Positions 17,385-23,789 of a DNA stretch of 28,396 nt are shown one piece after another. This DNA is from an uncultured Mycoplasmatota bacterium (GTDB lineage: Bacteria > Bacillota_I > Bacilli_A > RF39 > UBA660): assembly GCA_900552235.1 (NCBI GenBank), contig URYZ01000008.1, positions 1-28,396 of the forward strand, given 5' to 3'. The notes beneath the pieces are model-generated. The model did no database searches, was not told where the DNA came from, and saw only the letters and a list, made by a program, of their open reading frames with translations. Position 1 is the stretch's first letter. The number at the start of each line of letters is the position of its first letter. Position numbers and translations under genes: made by a program.

Positions 17385-17574
17385 GTTCACTTCCTATGTC
17401 ATTGTTCTGAATATTTACAGAGTTTTTCCCTCCTTTTTGAACAATACTAATATTTTTTTCTTTATTCTTTCTTTTCTTGAAAATGACGCCTAATATTCCT
17501 GTTATGGATATTACGCCTATTCCATCAAATATCCAATAAGCATTTTCCCAAATCCAATCAAATATACTGCTCAT
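17374..17574 (-). CDS. Small single-span membrane protein with Gly/Asn/Gln tail motif
   Basis: The 66-aa protein has one hydrophobic segment (about residues 10-33, YWIFDGIGVISITGILGVIF) followed by a strongly basic stretch (KKRKNKEK), so it should sit in the inner membrane with a cytosolic tail. The tail is QKGGKNSVNIQNNDIGSEHDE, and the same GGKNSxNIQNND occurs at the N-terminus of the next protein. AGGAGG lies 6 nt before the ATG and begins right after the AbiEii stop. The stop overlaps the next start. A small membrane protein sharing a motif with its neighbour could be a membrane-acting effector or an anchor; no function is established. Confidence 0.8.
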   Translation of the reverse strand: MSSIFDWIWENAYWIFDGIGVISITGILGVIFKKRKNKEKNISIVQKGGKNSVNIQNNDIGSEHDE

Positions 17575-17584
17575 ACAAAACCTC

Positions 17585-18421
17585 CTATACTGCTACTGGT
17601 ACTATTTCCTTAACAATTTCTTCAATACATTTCATTATTTCATCATAATCAATGTCATTTGCATATTCATATTTTTTCTTATATGAATCCCATCTATTTT
17701 TAATGATCTCACTGTCTTTTAATATTGCTATGGCTTCTTCAATATTTCCATTATAATTTCTCTTTTCAAATGTTTTATCTACTGCCTTACGCAAATCATC
17801 TATTTTAACGTCATTCCAACCCTTAGTATATATCAAATATAAGTCATAATAATCTCTTATTCTACTATTAGCTTCAGCCCTTCTTAAAATTGTTTCTAGC
17901 TTTTCGGCAATTACAGTTTCGATATTGTATGACCATACATTTACATAGCTATTACCTAATATTGGACGATACTTATATACAATTGGTTTGGGTGTGATAG
18001 GATCTCCTGTTGCGATATCAATTTGAAAATTTTCTCTAATTGTATCTACCTTTACATTTAAAATAACTCTAAAGCCACCATATTGATCTTCTTCTCGTAT
18101 GTTACCTATCTCTATGAAGCTTATCAAAGCACCATCATTAATATCTATTGCAATAATAGATTTAATCATCTTTTCAACATTTTCTTTAGTAAAATTAGCA
18201 TCTTTTATTGCAGTATCTATATCTTTAGTAGATCGGCTTTCTAATCCAAATAACGTACTTAAATAGAATCCTCCTTTTAAAATAAAATTATCACGATACT
18301 TACTTACTGCTAATCTTTCTATAAATCTATCATACATATATAAACGAAGTAATGTATTAAAATCCAAGTTTCGTTTAACAGCTATATTTTTTAATTTATC
18401 TTTTACTTGCATACTATTCAT
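17585..18421 (-). CDS. abiEii: AbiEii nucleotidyltransferase toxin (type IV toxin-antitoxin)
   Basis: AbiEii proteins are DNA polymerase beta-like nucleotidyltransferases that halt growth upon phage infection; homologues have been shown to modify tRNA. In this 278-aa protein the family pattern is clear: FILKGGFYLSTL (about 46-56), STKDIDTAI (D67 and D69 as metal ligands), IDIATGDPI, and AEKLETILRR...NSRIRDYYDLYLI. The length is typical. It overlaps the end of abiEi by 8 bases (ATGAATAG), or starts at a second ATG three codons in. The toxin motifs look intact. It is followed after 10 bases by the small membrane protein, so the operon is larger than the usual two genes. Confidence 0.93.
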   Translation of the reverse strand: MNSMQVKDKLKNIAVKRNLDFNTLLRLYMYDRFIERLAVSKYRDNFILKGGFYLSTLFGLESRSTKDIDTAIKDANFTKENVEKMIKSIIAIDINDGALISFIEIGNIREEDQYGGFRVILNVKVDTIRENFQIDIATGDPITPKPIVYKYRPILGNSYVNVWSYNIETVIAEKLETILRRAEANSRIRDYYDLYLIYTKGWNDVKIDDLRKAVDKTFEKRNYNGNIEEAIAILKDSEIIKNRWDSYKKKYEYANDIDYDEIMKCIEEIVKEIVPVAV

Positions 18422-19040
18422 ACATCATACTCACAAAATCCATAACTTCTTCTTTTATACCAAACATATCGGCATACTTTGAAAGTTTTATTAGATCATT
18501 GTCCTTTCTTTTAAGATATTCTTTAATTGCATATTTAACATGCTCTATATCCATTCTTTTTTTAGAACGAATTATGTCACAAATACATCTTTCCACATCA
18601 TAAACTCTTACTTTATTACCCTGTGGTGTTTTAGCTTCAGTGACACCTATATCATAGAACTTATCATCTACATAAAAAACGTTATGCTTTTTTAGCTTAG
18701 GATTATTATATTTTTTTGTAACAGTTATATCAAAAGAACTATCTGGTGCTTTAATTGAAAGATTATGAAAATAAAGTGCCGTCATATGAGAATAAATTAT
18801 TTTTGGAGTACTTACACTAAGTACATAATATACATCCTCGATCTTAGCTGAATCTATATAAATTCCTTTAGCCACTTTTTCTATCATATTCTTTTTAGTC
18901 ATGATAGACAGATAATTTCTGCTTATATCAAAATCTTCGAGTTCTTTTGCAGTGATATATCCATTATTTCTTTCCATAAGTTTTTGAATGATTTCTATAT
19001 TACTTTCGTTTATAAACTCCTCTTTTGTCATAAAATCCAT
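18414..19040 (-). CDS. abiEi: AbiEi antitoxin and autorepressor
   Basis: AbiEi proteins bind their own promoter through an N-terminal winged helix and counter AbiEii. Here the winged-helix region is about residues 10-60 (YITAKELEDFDISRNYLSIMTKKNMIEKVAKGIYI), followed by the C-terminal antitoxin domain (SHMTALYFHNLS, YDVERCICDIIRSKKRMD). ATG at 19040 is chosen because AGAGAGGTG lies just upstream and the predicted transcript starts near 19064, which leaves no leader for the earlier ATG at 19064. This gives 208 aa. The promoter carries inverted repeats suited to autoregulation. Confidence 0.92.
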   Translation of the reverse strand: MDFMTKEEFINESNIEIIQKLMERNNGYITAKELEDFDISRNYLSIMTKKNMIEKVAKGIYIDSAKIEDVYYVLSVSTPKIIYSHMTALYFHNLSIKAPDSSFDITVTKKYNNPKLKKHNVFYVDDKFYDIGVTEAKTPQGNKVRVYDVERCICDIIRSKKRMDIEHVKYAIKEYLKRKDNDLIKLSKYADMFGIKEEVMDFVSMMYE

Positions 19041-19062
19041 AATTTCACCTCTCTGTTCATTC

Positions 19063-19103
19063 ATACGGACATTATACCATTTATCCGTATCATTGTCAAT
19101 ACG
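19063..19103 (-). promoter_or_regulatory. Consensus promoter and operator of the abiE operon
   Basis: On the minus strand a perfect TTGACA (19094-19099), 17-bp spacer and perfect TATAAT (19071-19076). An inverted repeat ATACGGA/TCCGTAT (19063-19069 and 19084-19090) brackets the -10, and CGTAT/ATACG (19086-19090 and 19099-19103) brackets the -35. AbiEi antitoxins are known to repress through inverted repeats, so a full-strength promoter embedded in these sites fits autorepression. Confidence 0.88.
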
Positions 19104-19159
19104 ATAAAAACTGATAAATTAAGCATTTTCAGTTTAATTGTCAAAAAGTAGATTATTTT

Positions 19160-19254
19160 CATTGAGAATTTTTGCCACTTTTTCTCAATGAGATTTAAAA
19201 CAAAATAAAAAATCCATTGAAGATTTTTGCCACTTTCGGCAGTTTTCTTCAATG
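19160..19254. repeat. Two related hairpins with a conserved loop
   Basis: Hairpin 1 pairs 19160-19168 with 19182-19190; hairpin 2 pairs 19215-19223 with 19246-19254. Each stem is a perfect 9 bp. The first six pairs are identical (CATTGA) and the last three differ in both arms together (GAA/TTC versus AGA/TCT), so pairing is preserved. Both loops contain ATTTTTGCCACTTT, 54 bp apart. They lie upstream of the abiE promoter in the 19065-19573 gene-free stretch. A role as a protein-binding, recombination or nicking site is possible. Confidence 0.75.
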
Positions 19255-19274
19255 AATTATTTTAAAACTCAATT

Positions 19275-19300
19275 TTTTTGTACCTAAATTGTACCTAAAA
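19275..19300. repeat. 26-bp direct repeat, right copy (probable att site)
   Basis: This copy is identical to 6220-6245. To its right, read on the minus strand, is a degraded ATGCCCATTTTATAAGGGTT resembling part of the 40-aa gene near the left copy (17 of 19 positions). This supports a common integration locus rather than chance repeats. Confidence 0.7.
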
Positions 19301-19344
19301 TCATTTTAGCAATTCCGATACCTCACAAACCCTTATAAAATGGG

Positions 19345-19376
19345 CATAAAAAATGAGAGCACGGTTAAATGCTCTC
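19345..19376 (-). terminator. Minus-strand terminator without an obvious gene
   Basis: On the minus strand GAGAGCA pairs with TGCTCTC (arms 19370-19376 and 19355-19361), loop 8 nt, followed by ATTTTTTAT. No minus-strand gene lies upstream in 19377-19573, so it may be left over from a displaced gene. Confidence 0.6.
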
Positions 19377-19503
19377 TTCAGGGGGCAAAAATATATTGCA
19401 AATAAAATTAATTATTGCTGGTTAATTTCCTTATATTTCAAGCAATTTTAAATTAAATCTAATTATTAAAAATTATACATTTTTAATCAATATTACGAAT
19501 TGA

Positions 19504-19526
19504 GTACCTAAATGGGTACCTAAAAT
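19504..19526. repeat. Third, diverged copy of the att-like repeat
   Basis: GTACCTAAATGGGTACCTAA and three further bases match the core of the 26-bp repeat in the same orientation, with the central AAATTG changed to AAATGGG. It lies just before tnpV. This may be the junction of a second, older element stacked at the same locus. Confidence 0.55.
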
Positions 19527-19573
19527 TGTTAATACTATTATTAATTCTTCATATAAATGAAAGGATAAATATT

Positions 19574-19936
19574 ATGAAAATAACTTATACAAAATGTGGT
19601 GATTATTTATTACCATATTTAACACTACCTGAAAAAGAAAATAAAAAATTAAATAAATATGGATTATTAAGATTAGAATATTTAAAGAATAACAAAAAGG
19701 CATTATATCAAGAATTATTAACGAAAGATAAATTAAATGAACATCTTTTTTCAGTCAGTATAAATGCAGAAAATAAAGTAAATCATATAATTAATGAATT
19801 AATAAAATCTGATACTTCTATTACAGAAAAACTAAAACTTGAAAATCAATTATTATGGGTTCAAAAAATGAATAATTATAAAAACATTGCTGAAGAAATA
19901 ACTTTAAAAGAGATTATTTATGGAGATGAACTATGA
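19574..19936 (+). CDS. tnpV: TnpV-family transposon-associated protein
   Basis: The 120-aa protein matches the TnpV pattern: an opening like ITYTKCGDYLLPYLTLPE, KYGLLRLEYLKNNKKALYQELL, a middle helical region, and the ending WVQKMNNYKNIAEEITLKEIIY. TnpV proteins occur in mobile elements of Firmicutes, including the Tn4451 group, but their biochemical role is unclear. ATG 19574 has AAAGGA upstream; an earlier in-frame start at 19526 lacks a ribosome site. The stop overlaps the next gene as ATGA. Its presence marks this part as mobile-element DNA. Confidence 0.85.
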   Translation: MKITYTKCGDYLLPYLTLPEKENKKLNKYGLLRLEYLKNNKKALYQELLTKDKLNEHLFSVSINAENKVNHIINELIKSDTSITEKLKLENQLLWVQKMNNYKNIAEEITLKEIIYGDEL

Positions 19937-20244
19937 TTAAAGGTAAAGAAGATATTACAGATAAAGAATTTGAAGAAATATTATTACCATTCTACAACAA
20001 TTATAATGAATATCTTATTAAGTTTGTAATACCTGACGCAGTATCATTTTATTTAGCAAATGGGCATAGTAGAAATTGTTTATCAGATTGTCCACTAATC
20101 AATCATATTAATTCAGCATTAGATATATTTAATGTTAGATGCAATGTTAATGATTTAATACAACAAATAAAATTAATATTAAGAATAAAATATAATCTTA
20201 AAATTGTAAAAAATAATCCATTAAAGATTGAAAGATTTATGTAA
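19933..20244 (+). CDS. Small protein sharing an N-terminal domain with the S24-like protein
   Basis: The 103-aa product is translated from an ATG overlapping the tnpV stop, with GGAG 7 nt upstream. Its first 40 residues (EDITDKEFEEILLPFYNNYN, then EYLIKFVIPD) align closely with the start of the S24-like protein at 14651 (DISNEELEKVINHF...NYHEYIITYVMPD). The remainder is different, with three cysteines (NCLSDC, RCNV) and a helical end, and has no S24 core. So one short domain is attached to two different partners within the window. Function is unknown; transcription ends at the strong terminator just downstream. Confidence 0.75.
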   Translation: MIKGKEDITDKEFEEILLPFYNNYNEYLIKFVIPDAVSFYLANGHSRNCLSDCPLINHINSALDIFNVRCNVNDLIQQIKLILRIKYNLKIVKNNPLKIERFM

Positions 20245-20248
20245 TCAA

Positions 20249-20284
20249 AAACACTACCTGCTTATTTTGGTAGTGTTTTATTTG
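20249..20284. terminator. Bidirectional terminator
   Basis: AAACACTACC (20249-20258) pairs perfectly with GGTAGTGTTT (20269-20278). T-runs follow on both strands, so it can end the tnpV transcript on the plus strand and the RloC-like gene transcript on the minus strand. Confidence 0.88.
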
Positions 20285-20303
20285 ACTTTGGGAGTTAAAT
20301 TCT

Positions 20304-20327
20304 TGTCTAGCAAGCACTGAATTTGTA
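20304..20327 (+). repeat. Left inverted repeat of the defence cassette
   Basis: TGTCTAGCAAGCACTGAATT plus four more bases is found as its reverse complement at 27895-27918 with one mismatch. Weaker similarity extends further on both sides (AAATT before, CAAATTC after). The site itself sits inside a longer imperfect hairpin (GGGAGT...ACTCCC, 20290-20332). Confidence 0.75.
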
Positions 20328-20364
20328 CTCCCGCCAAATTCTATTATGGGAAATCCCATACCCT

Positions 20365-22707
20365 TTATGTATTGTTTATTTGATTAATTCTGTCAAAGTC
20401 AGTTGATAATAATTCAAATTGCCCATTATAATCTTTTTTAATAAATTTTATTATAGCATTACAACTTTCAATATAGTGATTGTCTTCAAAATGTTCACCA
20501 TCATGTACTTCATCTATTGTAGCATGAGAACCTTTATTAACTATTTTCATTAGAGATTGTAATGCAACTTTTGAAATATCATAATCAGAAATATTATTGG
20601 ATATATTATCAATTATTTTATTTAAATAATATTTAGAAGACGTAGATTCATTATCGTTAATTGGATATTCAAATCTAGAAATTGTTTCTAATACATATCT
20701 ACAGTAATTATGAATATACAGTTTTTGTTTTTTATCAATTGTATTCGTCTTGTATATTTTAAATATTTCTTTCAATTTTTCTAGATATATTGAGTCAAGA
20801 TTTTCGTTATCAATAATTATTTTAGTTTTACCATTAACTTCAGTTAAATTAAGATATGTTGCTGTTTTTTTATAATCAAACTTAAATAAATTCATAAATA
20901 AAGTATTATGAGAAGATATTATAAACTGAGAATTAGGATTTTCTTCTATTATATTATTTATATAATTATATATTCCATATAAATTTGGATAATCAACTGA
21001 TGATATAGGATCATCAATCAAAATTATATTTTTGTCATTTTCCGAATAATATAATTCTAACTCTGCAATAAATAGAGAAAATGCAATAATACTTTTCTCG
21101 CCATTACTCAATAACTTATCTACGCAAAAACTAACTTTCTCTCCATTTAAACATAAATCGAATTCTTCATCTACTCTATAATTACTAATGCTAAAATCAT
21201 CTAAAATGTCATTCATTTTTTTCAACAAAATATTTTTTTCTCTAAGTTCTTTTTCATATTCTTCTTTCAAAGGTTTTAATTCTTCATTAATTTGTTTTAT
21301 TTTATTTTCAGAGTCAATTAATTGTTTTATATCATCTTTCATTGATTCATAAGTTAAATAAATAGCAACATTTTGAAAATAGTCATCATTTCTTCGAGTT
21401 TTATCACTTGTTGAACTATCAACTTTTTTATTAATATCATTAATATTTTTTGTTAAATCACTATATAATTTTTGAATATCATTCAATTCTGTAACATTAA
21501 CATTATCTATAGATTTACTACTATCAACGAATAAGTAATTATCTAAACTTTTTTGTTTTAGTATATTTATTATTTTATCTAAATATAAATTCAGCTTATT
21601 TTCTAAAGAGTTAATCTGATTATATAAATTACTTTTGAAAATACTATCTAAATATTGTGCATTAGGTTTTACTAACTCAAAAGAATGTTTTGAATTATTT
21701 TTATAATTACTAAATTTATTTATTTCGCTAGTTAGATATATTTTCATCTTATTAATTCTACTATCAACATAATCTTTATACATATTAACTAATTCATTTC
21801 CTTTTATATCAGACCCACAAAATGGACATCTATCATTAGTAATATGGCTAACACCATCTAATTTCCATTTTCTGAGTTCTTCACTTAAATTGTCTAAAAT
21901 TTCACGAGCTGCTTTTGTCTTTGTCTCATCTTCGTTAAAAGTCAATGATTTATTAATGTTAATAATATCTTGTTCTATAGAAGGGAGATCTAAGAAAACA
22001 ATGTTTAAATGTATTTTGTTACTATCATTTAAATCTTTAAGACTTTGTATATATTTAATATGTTCTAACCTTTTTTTATTTAAATCATCTATAACTTCTT
22101 TTTCTTGTGGGTTTATTGATTTTAATTTTTCTATTGTAAACATTGAATAATTTTTATTATTATCTTTAGTAGAAGTATCTGTTTTTAGGTTTTCAATATT
22201 ATCCTTTATTTGTTTATTTATTTTTTCTTCAAGTTCTTCTTTGCGTTTTTGTTCTATTTTACCAATTTTTATTTTATCTAAATATTTAGTTTTTGACTGT
22301 AATTCTACACCATAATTTAGATTTTTTTCTTGAAATTTGTTATTTTTAAAGTCTTCTTGATATGTAATTTTTAAGTCAATATATTCTTGATTAAAAACTG
22401 GTATCTTAATTGGATTTATAATGCTATTCCCTTTAAAAATATTAGATGTATTATTATCAAAATTAATTTTTACATTTAAATCTTTTATAGCACTTTTTGT
22501 CTTTAATTGTAATAAATCATCAATGTATTCTTTTCCCTCCATATATTTATTATTAGTATAAAAAAGTTTTGAAATAGAACTTTTTCCGCTACCATTTTTA
22601 CCATAAATGAATATACAATTTGTCTTTTTATCACTTGGAATTTTTATTTCTTGGGAATCAATAAATTTTGTAAATGAACTTTCAATATTAATACTTGCTA
22701 TCTTCAT
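20365..22707 (-). CDS. RloC-like ABC ATPase, predicted anticodon nuclease
   Basis: The 780-aa protein has the layout of the AAA_13/RloC group. Walker A is GKNGSGKSS (36-44). A coiled coil carries a zinc-hook CPFC (C294, C297), followed by a second coiled coil. The signature is LLSNGEKS (532-539), Walker B IILIDDP (561-567) and the switch His600 (ISSHN). The C-terminal part has R670-Y-V-L-E674 and, further on, KGSH728, matching the Arg-x3-Glu and His of the PrrC/RloC anticodon-nuclease site. Known members cleave tRNA at the anticodon in response to DNA damage or restriction blockade. AAGAGG precedes the ATG. The promoter is back-to-back with that of a small RNA. The substrate tRNA cannot be read from sequence. 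Confidence 0.82.
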   Translation of the reverse strand: MKIASINIESSFTKFIDSQEIKIPSDKKTNCIFIYGKNGSGKSSISKLFYTNNKYMEGKEYIDDLLQLKTKSAIKDLNVKINFDNNTSNIFKGNSIINPIKIPVFNQEYIDLKITYQEDFKNNKFQEKNLNYGVELQSKTKYLDKIKIGKIEQKRKEELEEKINKQIKDNIENLKTDTSTKDNNKNYSMFTIEKLKSINPQEKEVIDDLNKKRLEHIKYIQSLKDLNDSNKIHLNIVFLDLPSIEQDIININKSLTFNEDETKTKAAREILDNLSEELRKWKLDGVSHITNDRCPFCGSDIKGNELVNMYKDYVDSRINKMKIYLTSEINKFSNYKNNSKHSFELVKPNAQYLDSIFKSNLYNQINSLENKLNLYLDKIINILKQKSLDNYLFVDSSKSIDNVNVTELNDIQKLYSDLTKNINDINKKVDSSTSDKTRRNDDYFQNVAIYLTYESMKDDIKQLIDSENKIKQINEELKPLKEEYEKELREKNILLKKMNDILDDFSISNYRVDEEFDLCLNGEKVSFCVDKLLSNGEKSIIAFSLFIAELELYYSENDKNIILIDDPISSVDYPNLYGIYNYINNIIEENPNSQFIISSHNTLFMNLFKFDYKKTATYLNLTEVNGKTKIIIDNENLDSIYLEKLKEIFKIYKTNTIDKKQKLYIHNYCRYVLETISRFEYPINDNESTSSKYYLNKIIDNISNNISDYDISKVALQSLMKIVNKGSHATIDEVHDGEHFEDNHYIESCNAIIKFIKKDYNGQFELLSTDFDRINQINNT

Positions 22708-22766
22708 ATTTTACCTCTTAAATCTTAAACTTTTAATTTATAGGCATATTTCAGCCATTTTTATAT

Positions 22767-22816
22767 ATAATATTAAGGACATAGTTATTGACAAATACTA
22801 AATTATTTGCTATATT
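22767..22816. promoter_or_regulatory. Overlapping divergent promoters of the small RNA and the RloC-like gene
   Basis: Plus strand: TTGACA (22788-22793), 17 bp, TATATT (22811-22816), firing rightward. Minus strand: TTGTCA (22789-22794), 16 bp, TATTAT (22767-22772), firing leftward. The two -35 boxes share five bases, so RNA polymerase could not occupy both at once. Output of the two transcripts is probably mutually exclusive or co-regulated. Confidence 0.75.
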
Positions 22817-22821
22817 AATTA

Positions 22822-22899
22822 TGTCAAAAGCAATTCTATTTGCTTGGGGTTCGTGGTATCGCGGACGGTAAGAACTGGTTTATCCAGTTCTTATTTTTT
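22822..22899 (+). ncRNA. Candidate structured small RNA, about 78 nt, in the defence cassette
   Basis: It has a near-consensus promoter at 22788-22816 and ends at a perfect terminator. Three hairpins can be drawn: AAGCAA/TTGCTT (22828-22833 with 22840-22845), GTTCGT/GCGGAC with loop GGTATC (22849-22854 with 22861-22866, G-U pairs), and the terminator stem. Local GC content is far above the surroundings, as for a folded RNA in an AT-rich genome. It lies between the RloC-like gene and the DUF3800 gene, opposite in direction to both, and its end overlaps the last codons of the DUF3800 gene. A leaderless 16-aa peptide (MSKAILFAWGSWYRGR, from 22821) is an alternative product. I do not recognise it as a known RNA family. 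Confidence 0.6.
22870..22899 (+). terminator. Terminator of the small RNA
   Basis: AAGAACTGG (22870-22878) and CCAGTTCTT (22884-22892) form a perfect 9-bp stem with a 5-nt loop, followed by ATTTTTT on the plus strand. There is no T-run on the minus strand, so it serves the plus-strand transcript. Confidence 0.85.
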
Positions 22900-23748
22900 G
22901 TCTGGAGGGAATATTTTTATTCCCTTATTTTCATAATTTGGATATCCAACTATTTTATCTTCAAATATTAGAAATGCTTTATCTTTAGTATTTCTTTTAA
23001 TATATTTATGGATTGGATATGAAAATAAATCAGTTATTTCTAGCCCTACATAAGTTGAACTATATTCTTCGTTCCATTTAGGATTGAAATAAACACCATC
23101 TATTTTTGATTTAAGTTCTTTTGAACTTATTTTTTTAGTTCCAGTATGATTAATAACTTTACTAATATGTTCTAGTAATTCTTTATCTTCATCCTTACCT
23201 CTTGCTTCAAGCATTATGATACCTTTTTTATTATTTTCAGTATCGTAAATATATCTTTCTAATAAGAAGTCAAATGCTACATTATAAACATTGTGAGTAT
23301 AACCTTTCTTTAAATATTCGTAGAGATTAACACTTATTGAAATAATCTTACATTTAATGCCCTTCATAGTATCTGATAAGTCAACTATAAATTCATTATA
23401 ATTTATGACACTATCATTAAAACAACCATCATGTTTTCTTATATCTCTTGAATGAAAACATACTGCTTTATCTCTTTTAGTTTTAGTATCATAGAATATA
23501 CCATTATTCCAATATTTGTTTTTAAGTGTTTTTATCAGCCTTTTAGAATTTATATATTCTTCTCTTGTAAATATACAACCTGTAATAGTAAAATATTTAT
23601 CATCTTCAGATAATTCTTTTTCATTTGATATTTGCTTTAATACATAAGTTAAATTACTGCTACTACCATTTTCATCAATACACATAACATAATCTATATC
23701 TTTTTTCATTAATAAAATTTTAGTAGGTTTTTCATCCCATTTTGACAC
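22891..23748 (-). CDS. DUF3800 protein
   Basis: The 285-aa protein shows the DUF3800 pattern: CIDENGSS near residue 23 (compare the usual YxDESG), FTITGCIF, FHSRDIRKHDGCF around residue 98, MLEARGKDEDKELL, and EITDLFSYPIHKYI near residue 240. This fold is RNase H-like with acidic residues at the expected positions (D24, E182 region, D243 region), suggesting a nuclease, but activity in the family is not well established to my knowledge. The start is GTG at 23748 with GGAG 8 nt upstream. It follows the MmeI-like gene by 41 bases, probably in the same operon, and its end overlaps the small RNA terminator on the other strand. Confidence 0.82.
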   Translation of the reverse strand: MSKWDEKPTKILLMKKDIDYVMCIDENGSSSNLTYVLKQISNEKELSEDDKYFTITGCIFTREEYINSKRLIKTLKNKYWNNGIFYDTKTKRDKAVCFHSRDIRKHDGCFNDSVINYNEFIVDLSDTMKGIKCKIISISVNLYEYLKKGYTHNVYNVAFDFLLERYIYDTENNKKGIIMLEARGKDEDKELLEHISKVINHTGTKKISSKELKSKIDGVYFNPKWNEEYSSTYVGLEITDLFSYPIHKYIKRNTKDKAFLIFEDKIVGYPNYENKGIKIFPPDKK

Positions 23749-23789
23749 TTTACCATCTCCTAATGTATTTAGTAAGATTTAAATAATCA

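Noticed and set aside
19061..19252. 63-codon minus-strand frame upstream of abiEi
   Set aside because: It runs through the two hairpins and into the abiE promoter and operator. The repeated loop sequence falls in different frames in the two copies, so it is not under coding constraint.
20290..20332. GGGAGT...ACTCCC hairpin as a terminator of the RloC-like gene
   Set aside because: It has no T-run on either strand; the bidirectional terminator at 20249-20284 explains termination better, and the hairpin coincides with the cassette repeat.
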